NCBI GenBank assembly: GCA_023091735.1
Contig: JALKBU010001137.1
Location: 1 to 16,041 of the forward strand
From: Trichomonas tenax
Taxonomy: Eukaryota; Parabasalia; Trichomonadida; Trichomonadidae
Length of the DNA: 16,041 nt
Reading direction: 5' to 3'
Shown here: piece by piece, positions 7,754-16,041 of the stretch
How the letters are laid out: the number at the start of each line of letters is the position of its first letter
Position numbering within the stretch: the first letter of the stretch is position 1
Program-made: the position numbers and the translations under genes
The notes under the pieces: generated by a model
Told to the model about the DNA's origin: nothing
The model's input: the letters and a program-made list of their open reading frames with translations, nothing else
The model's database searches: none

Positions 7754-9436
7754 ATGTTTTTGTTTTGTTTTAAGTTTGTTTCCTGTTCAAGTCGAAATTA
7801 CGCAAAAGGAGACTCGATTCCGATTCATTTTGCACAGATTTCACCGATGTACAATCCATGGGAATCGTATTCAATGTTTAACATATATTGCACATTGGAC
7901 AAGAAAAACAGAACGAAAAGATCTTTGGTAGACATGATACTCGGCGACAGTTTAATTCCATTCGGAGTGGACTTAAAATATCAACAAGAACAGGAAAATC
8001 GAAATCTTTGCTCAACAAAAATTAATTATCAGAACTACGTTAAAATAGGAAATTACTCTCTTAGAGGCTTTAAAACTAAGTTTTACATAGACGAAATTCC
8101 TGTTTACGGTCATTTTTCGACTTTTCGCGACGGAATCTTTGAAATTTTCACGCATTTCGTATTTACTATTTACACGAACGGATCCAATATCATCGATGCA
8201 GAACTTTACATGCAGGATCCCGTCGATCCTGTCATTGGAAGCACAGTATCATTTCGTTATTCAGTATTTTGGAACGAAACATTAATAGATGATGCCAACA
8301 AATACGATAAATACAAAGAGGAAGACTTCTTCCAAAGTGGATATCGAAAATTAACGTTAATTAATCATGGAATAATTTTATTTTTGTTATTTGGAATCAT
8401 TTACATCATTATCACACGATTTGCGCCACAAAGACCAAAAGGAGACTCTGTTCTTGATACTACAGACATCGAATCACAGCTTGAAATTGGATGGAGATTA
8501 TTACACGGAGAAGTCTTCAGACCGCCCTCAATGAGCAAGCTCATCGTGTGCTTAGTGAGCTGCGGGATCCAATTAGTGTTGTGTTTGTTTTCAATGTCCG
8601 TTTTGAACGGAATTTATCCATTTTATAAGCGAAGATCTGGTTTCGTTTATACATTGATGATATCTATGGCAATTGGTACTCCTTTCGCTGGATTTTTTGC
8701 GTCTATCATTGGTAGAATGAATGGTATTAGTAATTTGCTAATTACATCAATTATTGGAGGAATTATTGCTCCATTTTTGTTCATTTTGTATCTCCTTTGT
8801 GTTTCATTGATATCGATCATTTTTGGAACGAATAGAGTCCTTTCTATGATGAGCGTTGTCACTTTAGTTATGTTCCTTCTTTTCATATCTTCAACACATT
8901 CTATTTTTGGAAATAGACTTGCAGCGAAATCTAAACATTTCCATCACAAGCAATCAGAGATTTCTGCTGTCGCCAGATCAATACCAAGTTCTCCTATAGG
9001 CAAATTGATCAAAATCCTTCTCGCTGGTCTTGTCGTTGCTGTTCCAATCTTCTCAGAGATTTACTATCTTTTGGCAACATTTTCTCATCTCAAATTAACT
9101 GTCACATGGATATACTCGATTATTTCCATTCCGTTCTGGTTCTATACCAGTGGATTCGTGTCTATAATTGTTGTGTACAACTTTTTGCAGAACGAAGACT
9201 ATCGCTGGCAGTGTATTTCTTTCCTTGCTCCCGCTTCTTCATCGATTTTCGTTTTAGTATATTGCTTGAAGTTCTTTTTCTATAATATCGAATTATTTGG
9301 ATTTTGTCAATTGACTACTAACATTGTGTTTTCAGTATTCGTAAGTTTGATTGTTGCCCTAGTTTCAGGTGGCTCCGGATACTTATTCTCATGCGTTTTC
9401 GTTCATTTTCTTTATAGAAATCTCAAGATCGATTAA
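7754..9436 (+). CDS. Transmembrane 9 superfamily protein (TM9SF/EMP70 nonaspanin)
   Basis: 560 residues; the family is usually about 590-660. These nine-spanning proteins sit in Golgi and endosomal membranes and help sort membrane cargo, glycine-rich transmembrane proteins in particular. Order of parts: short signal sequence (1-13, MFLFCFKFVSCSS), lumenal domain to about 200 containing the family-like RYSVFWNET (168), then nine hydrophobic spans near 201-222, 262-286, 297-320, 327-357, 364-384, 416-441, 446-475, 490-510 and 522-552. Family hallmarks are GWRLLHGEVFRPP (246-258), ARSIPSSP (407), the EIYYLLAT span and NEDYRW (480-485). The end, YRNLKID, matches the C-terminal KxD/E COPI-binding signal for Golgi retention. 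It resembles TM9SF1 most closely by eye. The ATG at 7754 is the only one that keeps the signal sequence. The stop TAA is directly followed by TAAA. Confidence 0.93.
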   Translation: MFLFCFKFVSCSSRNYAKGDSIPIHFAQISPMYNPWESYSMFNIYCTLDKKNRTKRSLVDMILGDSLIPFGVDLKYQQEQENRNLCSTKINYQNYVKIGNYSLRGFKTKFYIDEIPVYGHFSTFRDGIFEIFTHFVFTIYTNGSNIIDAELYMQDPVDPVIGSTVSFRYSVFWNETLIDDANKYDKYKEEDFFQSGYRKLTLINHGIILFLLFGIIYIIITRFAPQRPKGDSVLDTTDIESQLEIGWRLLHGEVFRPPSMSKLIVCLVSCGIQLVLCLFSMSVLNGIYPFYKRRSGFVYTLMISMAIGTPFAGFFASIIGRMNGISNLLITSIIGGIIAPFLFILYLLCVSLISIIFGTNRVLSMMSVVTLVMFLLFISSTHSIFGNRLAAKSKHFHHKQSEISAVARSIPSSPIGKLIKILLAGLVVAVPIFSEIYYLLATFSHLKLTVTWIYSIISIPFWFYTSGFVSIIVVYNFLQNEDYRWQCISFLAPASSSIFVLVYCLKFFFYNIELFGFCQLTTNIVFSVFVSLIVALVSGGSGYLFSCVFVHFLYRNLKID

Positions 9437-9546
9437 TAAAGTGTTTGTTTTTCCTTTAATCATTACCTTAATGAATTTAATCACATATTTTAATGAATTA
9501 TATTTCATGAATATAATTAAATTTACAAATAAACAAAGAAAAAAAA

Positions 9547-11067
9547 TTAATCACTAGTTTCTGTGTATATATAAGCTGATGAGTACATCCATGAGTTTCT
9601 GTCGTTATCATTGGAGCAAGTAGTCTCATCATATTGATCAGAATGAATATATTTATAATCGACGAAGTCAATTACAATTTTGGCGACGAGAGGAATAGCA
9701 CAGAACACACCGATCATTACAAGAATGAAATTAGCTGGTTGTGGTATCTCTGGTCGTTTATATTTTGTTGGAATTGGAGGATGAAATTCTTGAATCTGTG
9801 AAATATCATTTCCTCTTATGATAACGTATGGAGAATCGGTCCATAATCCGTTCCATGTTGCTCTTGGTGTGTTTGATATTAAATTCGAATTAGTTTCTTG
9901 TGATTCGATTTCCAATGGCGAAATCTTTGAATATGGAGTTGCATTTTCCTCTCCTTTCGTTTCTGGGGCTATTGGATGTTCTGGGACTGCTATTGGTTGA
10001 TTTGGACCAAATATTTCTGTGCTATCAGTATTTGACGATGATGTGGATGCAGATGGCTGCGGAGTTTCTATTACAACTGGTGTTGGGCTCTTTGTAGGAA
10101 TTGGTGTTGGAATATAAAGTGTTGGTGATTGTGTCGGGATAATTGATTGCGCTGGTATCGGCGTCGATTTTAATGTTGATGCTGGCGTTGTTACTGGTGT
10201 TAGAAATGGAGTTCTTTCCAATGATCTCGATTTTGTCGGCATCAGTGATTTCGATGGCGAAGGAGTCATAGACTGCCTCGGAAATGGTGTTGTAATGATT
10301 TCAGGGGTTGGTGAAGGAGTTGAAATTTCGTCATTCAGATTTGTTGAAGGAATAGGATATAAAACAACATTGTTGATGATGTCCTAGTCAGTGAAGTGAT
10401 ACTCAGATATAGGTGTCGTTACTCCATCTAATGCGAAATCAATTGTTTTCGAAGATGAAGCAACTTTCATTTTGATATATATCGGGTTACTGTCAGCAGT
10501 CAAAGTTGCTGACGCCATGCATCGTATTTCCTTTGTTCCGAGTGTTGTTGATGTGCTTCTGTAAAAATAATATAAAGATGTTGAGGCGAGAATATTTTTG
10601 ATTGTCGGAGTTCCCTCAGCCTGCATGAACATAACGCATATTGTGTACGAGAATTTAGTAATGAAATCCATGTTTTCTGTTAAACTAAAGTAATTTTTGG
10701 ACGTAATAATTGTTCTTTGAGGGCAATTTATTGTAGATATGCTTCCTCCTCATGCTAGAATAGCATGAGACTCAGATGGAATCACCTAAACGTTTAGTTC
10801 TCCTGAATTCGTGAATGGTTGTGTTTTTTGTTCTTCTGTTAAAGTAGTCCAAGCAGATGAATCTGCAACTTCAAATTTATCTGTGGAACTGTATTTCACA
10901 AGGTCGCCTTCAAGCAATTTGAAGAAATAGATAAATTGAACAGATTTCGATGATATCGTGGCAATGGAGAAAACTACTTCTTCACCTGCATCACACTGTG
11001 TGGATTGTCGCGCAAACAACGAATCAAACTTAACAATCGTTCGCGTGCTGAGCAGATAAAGAAGCAT
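9547..11067 (-). pseudogene. Type I membrane surface protein with P/T-rich stalk, broken by three in-frame stops
   Basis: One frame runs 506 codons from ATG 11067 to TAA 9549-9547 with no frameshift, interrupted only by TAG (10788-10786), TGA (10752-10750) and TAG (10386-10384). The open pieces are 11067-10786, 10749-10384 (ATG at 10671) and 10383-9547 (ATG at 10269). Reading order: hydrophobic leader (MLLYLL), an extracellular domain of about 220 residues with two visible Cys-containing segments (STQCDAGEE, INCPQRT), a Pro/Thr/Ser-rich mucin-like stretch with TPxP and SPTP units, a single membrane span at 9729-9664 (FILVMIGVFCAIPLVAKIVI), and a cytoplasmic tail of 38 residues rich in Asp, Tyr and Ser. 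This is the plan of a trichomonad surface glycoprotein; I do not recognise the ectodomain family. Other genes here end with TAG (farnesyltransferase) and TGA (ankyrin), so neither codon is reassigned. Most likely a recently dead gene. Convergent with the TM9 gene, 110 bases apart. Confidence 0.75.
10749..10769. repeat. Perfect 9-bp hairpin with 3-nt loop inside the broken surface gene
   Basis: CTCATGCTA (10749-10757) is the exact reverse complement of TAGCATGAG (10761-10769) around a GAA loop. It overlaps the in-frame TGA at 10750-10752 and lies 16 bases downstream, in coding direction, of the TAG at 10788-10786. Confidence 0.8.
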
Positions 11068-12808
11068 TAAATTTCTAATTGAAATTTTGTTCTTATATAT
11101 GATATAGATAATGGAGATTGAAATTTTGAATTAAAATTTTGTGATACATATAGAAAATATTGAGAATGAAATCTTAAATTTTTCTATGAGCTATTGAAAA
11201 ATCAAGTTGTTCTGTTTCGTAAAAATTCTTTTGAGAATGATATTAGGAAGCAATACAAAATTCGTAAAAGTGACAATACATTTTTCTGATTTTGCTTTTC
11301 ATTTCGTTATTTGAGGTCCAATAACTGTATACTTTCATATTATTAGGTTGATTTCGATTTTTATCGATGAGTCCTCGAACACCGTTATAAAGCAGTTGAT
11401 GTTCCGTTTTGGCCTTGCTATCCCCTCAGATCGGTTGTTGTCATTTTAGGAATTCGATGAATCGCCGATTAAGTTCTTATTTGGCCTCTTTTTTGATCGG
11501 AATTTTGAGTGGATTAATTCAATTCTATCGTCAGATTTGCTATTAATTTACATGTCATCTTTGTATTTTTGTGAAGTTTACTTGTCGAAATACAATCATT
11601 TGTGAGGATTATTTGTCATTTGTCAGTAATCGAAAATTCTATAAATCTTTTGTCTCTCCTCAGTTTATACATTAAGAATATATTATTTATGATATTTTTA
11701 TTGAATACATTGTATAGAACAACACTACTTCAGAAAGATGATAAATACAGTCATTTGATCAAGATAAGGAAATTCCATTTTTCTTTTTGGGCTTGATTAA
11801 TCATTCTCTTTTGTGTAAATGCCATCTGCACGTATGTCCAAATAAACTCCGATGAATTATGAGCATCAAAGCAAGGATATGAAAAGGCCCTGTGGCAGAA
11901 TGTACGTCATTAAAAATCTCACTTTTTTGGCCTCGGTCGAAGTTTAGTTTTGGTGTCTCGGTGAGGATTCAAAACTAGACTTTTCTATATGGCACAATCA
12001 AAAATGTAACTCAGTGAATTTATCATAGAACCTATTTAGGTGCTCTGGACTAAAGTCATTGCAATGATATTGCGATTTTTAAACTTTGTTGGTTTCTAGC
12101 CTTGGCGTTATCAGTGGCTTTCTACAAGAGTATCTGGCGTCGGAATCCGTCTTGAAACCTACATGTTACAATTCGAAATTTGTACCATAAAATTTTGCCG
12201 ATTTTTTGGCTCCATCTTATACACACAGCTGCTACTAACATTCCGCTGATCAATCACAAATTTGCAAAGGGCCGCTGCAGAGGGTTTTTGAGATCGGATT
12301 ATTATCTCCATATTTAACGATGATTTATGCATATTTATAGAAATCTGTGTAATTAACATCGGTAGTTCGGTTCAATTACATATATAAAAATATCAATATC
12401 TCTATTTAAGATTTCATTCATAATGTTTTTATAAAATTTTGTTCTTTTTCTTTGAGTAAATACTTCTACCTTTATAATCATATCTATAACTAGCTTATCA
12501 ATCCATTTTATGAATATGGATTTTTTACTTTTTTGAAAATGTTGAAATAGTTAAGCGTTGTATGTTGTTTCTATGATCAATAGTCCAATTAGTCTGTTTT
12601 AATGAGAATGAATTTCATTCATTTTTCACGATTTTTTTGAAAATTGAACAATCAAAATTGCCTATTTAATGGTAAAATTACATTCAGCATCTAAAATGTA
12701 TTAAAATTTATGATTTATTTTTTTGCATAAATTCGTTTTTTAGGCAAAAAAATTAAATTGCAAAAATATTTTTAAAAAATTTGTTTCAATAATATATAGT
12801 TTTTCAAG
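11068..12808. other. Gene-poor region with patches resembling decayed coding DNA
   Basis: No intact gene. Compared with the very AT-rich DNA on either side, stretches around 11390-11520 and 11840-12300 are richer in GC, and minus-strand frames there are open in protein-like pieces. Examples are LLYNGVRGLIDKNRNQPN near 11400-11340, in a frame running 11518-11174 with four internal stops, and a 66-codon frame at 12359-12159. Two overlapping minus frames are both open around 11780-11970, so even the frame is uncertain. No domain is recognised. Base 12370 onward is almost pure A/T. I see no RNA gene or mobile element. Confidence 0.4.
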
Positions 12809-13083
12809 ATGAATAACTTAGCGAATCTCTGTACAGGTTCTTTGATATCACAATGCATACATCCTCATGGCCTGTACAACTTAAATCCTGAAGCTGATTG
12901 GAAAAGATCGGCAAAAAAGATCCAAGGTACCTTTGGATATGAGATTCTCTGGATTCAAATGATTTGAACGGATGCCAATATTTGAGACATAACGCTTACA
13001 TAGGATTTGCAGCATATTTGAAAGAGAAGAAGTATCAAAGAGTTATTTTTAGATTAGAAACACGAATAAAAAATGAATGTTGA
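12809..13083 (+). pseudogene. Short gene remnant, unrecognised
   Basis: An ATG at 12809 opens 52 codons ending at TGA 12965 (includes GLYNLNPEADWKRSAKKIQG). A second frame, open from 12943 to TGA 13081, continues with CQYLRHNAYIGFAAYLKEKK. A single one-base shift between 12943 and 12965 would join them into about 90 residues. The segment is clearly richer in GC than the A/T-only DNA before and after it, as coding DNA here tends to be. I do not recognise a family. It may be a fragment of a larger duplicated gene, or chance. Confidence 0.3.
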
Positions 13084-13238
13084 AATCTACATGACAGATT
13101 TTCAAAATTATATTTTACATGACAAGAACTTCCACTTTTCATTTAATTTTTCAAAAATTTCAAAAATATCGACCGAGCTATTAGCTCTTGTCTAAAATTC
13201 ACAAATTTAGTTTTAACGTATTAAACAAAAATTGTTAA

Positions 13239-14282
13239 ATGACTGAAGAATTTAGTATCGAAGTTTTCATCAAGGATGCCGACATCATAGAAGATGCACT
13301 GGGATCACACGACCTTTTGGTGCTCTTTCAGCAAAGTCAGCCTGTTTCTTTTGGTTTGATGATAAATTTATTTCAAGAAAAAAGGGTCCTCCAAATTCAA
13401 ATGCCGAAGACAATGTCTCCCGGACCGAAGCAACTGATTTTTAAAGCAGGATTATATACTTGTATACTTGATATTGAACAACAGCTCCAATCTGCCTTCG
13501 AATTTAAAACATTTCAGTCTACGCTTCTCAAATTAAATCTTGTGTCACCGCAAAATCAACCAGGAGTCGAATTAAATTGCAGTTATTCAATATCAGTAAA
13601 AAATCAAAACCCTCGTTTACAGAAATTAAAAGCGCGGTTAAATAATATACCATCGAAAGAATGTGTAGGACAAAAGTTGATATCGCCTATTACAACATTC
13701 AATCAAGATTTATTCAATACGAACTTTCCATCACAGCCTAATCCATTTCCACCTCTAGTGCACTCCCCTGTTGTAAAAAACTCACCAGAATCGCATGGCA
13801 ATAAATTCAAGAGATTCGACAGCAACAAGAAGACCAGCGGCGGTCTGATTGATTGGAATGAACATTCAGTCAGAGAGGGTGCACAGTGGAAGAGAGGCAA
13901 TGGTCCATTGATGTCAGCTTTCAAGAAAACTCTTGCTAATGAGCCTGAAATGCAACCAACAAAAGTTGTGCAAGATTTGAACAGAACACTCCAACCAATG
14001 AAGCCACCGATGATTAAAAACAGAGAACAGAAACATATATCATTTGTCATATCTGATTCATTCTCATCTCCTGATAAAAGTGATGAAAGTCCAAGCGCAC
14101 CAAAGCTAAACAGAGAAAGTCCTGCAAGATGGAGCCAAACTTTCGTTGAAGACGATAATCTGAATGAGTTGGAGTTCTCCACCAATAATATTAAGCCTAG
14201 TTCATCAGCTGGTAGCAATATATCGTTGGATAAAGAAATCGCCAAGATCCTAAGTTTCTCAGATTCGGATGAATATTTTTAA
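13239..14282 (+). CDS. Hypothetical protein: compact N-terminal domain plus disordered Ser/Pro-rich tail
   Basis: 347 residues, not recognised. Residues 1 to about 125 alternate hydrophobic and polar residues (FSIEVFIKDADIIEDALG, LLVLFQQSQPVSFGLMINLF, RVLQIQM, KQLIFKAGLYTCILDI), suggesting a compact beta-rich fold. Residues 126-347 look disordered: rich in Ser, Pro, Asn and Lys, with SP-type possible phosphorylation sites (HSPVV, SSPDKSDESP, RESPARW), one more ordered patch (GGLIDWNEHSVREGAQWKRG, about 200-219) and an acidic end (SFSDSDEYF). There is no signal peptide or membrane span, so it is probably cytosolic or nuclear. The folded-head and disordered-tail plan suggests an adaptor or regulatory protein; that is inference only. 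The ATG at 13239 is the first in frame. The nearest initiator-like motif, TCACA at 13199, is rather far upstream (38 bases). Stop is TAA. Confidence 0.75.
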   Translation: MTEEFSIEVFIKDADIIEDALGSHDLLVLFQQSQPVSFGLMINLFQEKRVLQIQMPKTMSPGPKQLIFKAGLYTCILDIEQQLQSAFEFKTFQSTLLKLNLVSPQNQPGVELNCSYSISVKNQNPRLQKLKARLNNIPSKECVGQKLISPITTFNQDLFNTNFPSQPNPFPPLVHSPVVKNSPESHGNKFKRFDSNKKTSGGLIDWNEHSVREGAQWKRGNGPLMSAFKKTLANEPEMQPTKVVQDLNRTLQPMKPPMIKNREQKHISFVISDSFSSPDKSDESPSAPKLNRESPARWSQTFVEDDNLNELEFSTNNIKPSSSAGSNISLDKEIAKILSFSDSDEYF

Positions 14283-14445
14283 TCAATCTATTGACGCGTT
14301 CATCACAGGAGCCAATTTTAATCAAAACTATAGGTGTTTATTGAAAACTATCTTACTTTCTAGATATTACAGAAAATGAAGTAGTTTAATTGTTATTTTG
14401 TTATATAAAATTATTCATGTTTGTTTGTTTTTTCGAAATATCAGC

Positions 14446-15429
14446 TTATTCAGCCTTCTTTTTGTCGTTCTTATCATTTTCGTAAGATTCTTCTCTCTTT
14501 TCATCATGGATATCCATTGTTACGATGCTGTAGCCAATACGCAAGAAAACAAACAACCAATAAGCGTGCATTACGTACAATGAGTGAAGCAAAACCTTCA
14601 AGAATCTGAACATAACAAGAGACTCTCGGTATTCTGTAGCAACAACGTTCTCCTTATAGAGCGGTATGAGCAATTTGAATGGGAACATTATGTTTCTAAC
14701 GATGAGCCATGTTAATGTTGCTGTGCAGTACGAAATCTCTGTAAGGAAGAAGTATTTTGGTCCCTCGAGCTTAGCCTGGTTGATCATAACAAGTAAATCG
14801 ACTGGAATATCAGAGAAATCGTGAAGGAACATAACGACTGTTCCAAATGCGAAGAATCTCCATGAGTACGATCCAGAAATGAGGAGAGCTGTGCATACAT
14901 GGTGGAAAAACATAACGTGATAATCGTTTTTCCTTGCATTCCAGAATCGATGTGCGAAACCATCGAAAATGTAGGCAGCTGCTTCGAATGTGTATGCAAT
15001 TTTGACCATTAAGAATGGAACCTGGAACTTTGGGCATGGATAGAAGCAAGAAACTGGATCTTTCCACCAATTTCCTCCAAGGATGAGTGGTAACTCAAAA
15101 ATGCATGATGAGACATGAAGGAAAAGCTGCCAGAACTGATCTCCGAACTTTTTCATTCTGTTTGGCTTCTTTGTGAATAAGTCTTCATTCTTTTTACCGA
15201 CAAACCATGCTTTCTGCATCCAAAGACATAACTTGTTGGACATTTTGATGACAAATACAGAAGCCCAAGAAATGTAGATGAAGAATCCAACAAAGAGAAC
15301 TAATGTAACGTAGTCATGAGCGAAAACCCATAAGCTATAAGCAACAGAAACGAAGAAAGAAAGTGTAAGGAAAAGGTCGAGCGGACCTTCACTGAATATA
15401 TCGTGAATTAAATCTCCAATAGTTGGCAT
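14446..15429 (-). CDS. TLC-domain protein, probable ceramide synthase (LAG1/CerS family)
   Basis: 327 residues. Ceramide synthases join a fatty acyl-CoA to a sphingoid base in the ER membrane. The Lag1 signature is visible: NDYHVMFFHHVCTALLISGSY (168-188), with the adjacent His pair at 176-177, followed by FLHDFSDIPVDLL (201-213), containing the HDxSD motif. Membrane spans are likely near 18-38, 41-61, 100-120, 138-158, 173-200, 228-255 and 275-303. There is no N-terminal signal peptide and no homeobox domain, as in fungal and plant members. The tail is highly charged and ends KKAE, a KKxx dilysine signal for return to the ER, which fits the role. Other TLC proteins (TRAM, CLN8) are less likely because they lack this double-His/HDxxD pattern. 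The ATG at 15429 is the first in frame. No clear initiator motif precedes it. Stop is TAA. Confidence 0.88.
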   Translation of the reverse strand: MPTIGDLIHDIFSEGPLDLFLTLSFFVSVAYSLWVFAHDYVTLVLFVGFFIYISWASVFVIKMSNKLCLWMQKAWFVGKKNEDLFTKKPNRMKKFGDQFWQLFLHVSSCIFELPLILGGNWWKDPVSCFYPCPKFQVPFLMVKIAYTFEAAAYIFDGFAHRFWNARKNDYHVMFFHHVCTALLISGSYSWRFFAFGTVVMFLHDFSDIPVDLLVMINQAKLEGPKYFFLTEISYCTATLTWLIVRNIMFPFKLLIPLYKENVVATEYRESLVMFRFLKVLLHSLYVMHAYWLFVFLRIGYSIVTMDIHDEKREESYENDKNDKKKAE

Positions 15430-16041
15430 TATATGGCACTTTTAGAATTTTTATGGTCAAGCATTGTCACTTTTATTCTCTTTGATGCAAAATCTCAATA
15501 GTATCCAAATGGTGGTGAATAAACTGAAAACTATTTCTTCGCATTTTGAAAAGTTCCACTTTTTCTAAAGTTAAATTGTGATCCACACAATTTTTAAGAA
15601 AAATACGGAATTGTTAAATAACTCACACATCGATGTTGATGATATTTCTTACAAAACTTTTCAGAGGAATACGTTTGTTTTTAAGAGTTTTCTTAAAATT
15701 ACATTTTTTTGCTTTACTATGGGTTATTTTTTGAAATTATGTTCATAACAGGATTCATCTCGATACAATGCACCTCACCATATAGTTACAAAAATGTAAC
15801 TTCGCATATGATCAATTTTGAGAATTAGCCATTTTAACAGTGGGACTGGGACAAAATAGAACAACGTGCTTTTCTGACATGTAAAGCCAGAATGTCAAAA
15901 TAAAGGAAAGTGAAGTGTTTGCGCGGGAAAAATGGAAAAGTGTCAATAGGTTGAAATGGATTGAACTCAATGTTGGAAGCCAAAGAAGACTTCATTATGA
16001 GTAGTTGTGACCTCATAGTGAAGGATGACCTGGTGATCTAG
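15430..16041. other. Upstream region of the TLC gene, no clear gene
   Basis: The first 400 bases are AT-rich and hold nothing I can name. From about 15835 to the window end the base composition rises in GC. A plus-strand frame reads WDWDKIEQRAFLTCKARMSK, then, after two stops, NGLNSMLEAKEDFIMSSCDL up to a TAG at the last base, while a 60-codon minus frame (16016-15834) covers the same DNA. Neither is convincing alone. It may be the edge of another decayed gene that continues beyond the window. Confidence 0.4.

Noticed and set aside
9313..9336. ACTAAC followed by TTTTCAG inside the TM9 gene, resembling an intron 3' end
   Set aside because: The reading frame and family similarity run straight through it, and the spacing does not match the trichomonad motif.
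9547..11067. Stop-codon reassignment or an alternative genetic code
   Set aside because: Neighbouring intact genes end in TAA, TAG and TGA at the expected protein C-termini, so all three codons act as stops here.
13703..14245. Minus-strand open frame (180 codons) opposite the orphan gene
   Set aside because: Ser/Leu-rich antisense shadow of the Ser/Pro-rich tail. It has no family character, and the sense frame is longer with a coherent N-terminal domain.
1..16041. CRISPR array, tRNA/rRNA genes, bacterial operon or phage content
   Set aside because: No regular repeat-spacer units, no B-box-like tRNA promoter with a cloverleaf and no rRNA segments were seen. The recognised genes are all eukaryotic.

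Overview
This AT-rich window carries compact, apparently intronless genes and looks like nuclear DNA of a parabasalid, most likely Trichomonas vaginalis or a close relative. The reasons are a trichomonad-type actin with a strongly biased codon set, initiator-like TCA(C/T)(T/A) motifs 10-20 bases ahead of at least two start codons, stop codons that run into a TAAA signal, and a small ankyrin-repeat gene of a sort very abundant in that genome. The species is an inference; the eukaryotic gene content is not in doubt.

Layout. Bases 1-3008 hold no convincing gene. They do contain a cluster of GCGAATT motifs, including a perfect hairpin (821-850), and a decayed minisatellite whose G-runs recur about every 20 bases (1307-1498). 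An ankyrin-repeat gene, whole only in its 3' part, lies at 3009-3894. After a gene-poor kilobase comes a complete actin gene (5104-6234, +). Next are a divergent pair, a protein farnesyltransferase beta subunit (7491-6379, -) and a transmembrane-9 superfamily protein (7754-9436, +), separated by 262 bases. Convergent with the TM9 gene is a type I surface-protein gene (11067-9547, -), continuous in one frame over about 500 codons but broken by three in-frame stops. A 2.2-kb gene-poor stretch (11068-13238) has patches that look like worn-out coding DNA. It is followed by an unrecognised protein with a disordered tail (13239-14282, +) and a TLC-domain ceramide-synthase-like protein with a C-terminal dilysine signal (15429-14446, -). 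The last 600 bases have no clear gene.

The genes form no operon and no obvious joint pathway. Four of them belong to housekeeping cell biology: the cytoskeleton (actin), lipid modification of proteins (farnesyltransferase), Golgi/endosomal membrane traffic (TM9) and sphingolipid synthesis in the ER (TLC protein). The broken surface protein, the ankyrin remnant and the decayed patches fit a large genome full of duplicated and dying gene families. I found no convincing new multi-gene system. The most unusual items are the three-stop surface gene and the 20-base phased G-run array.
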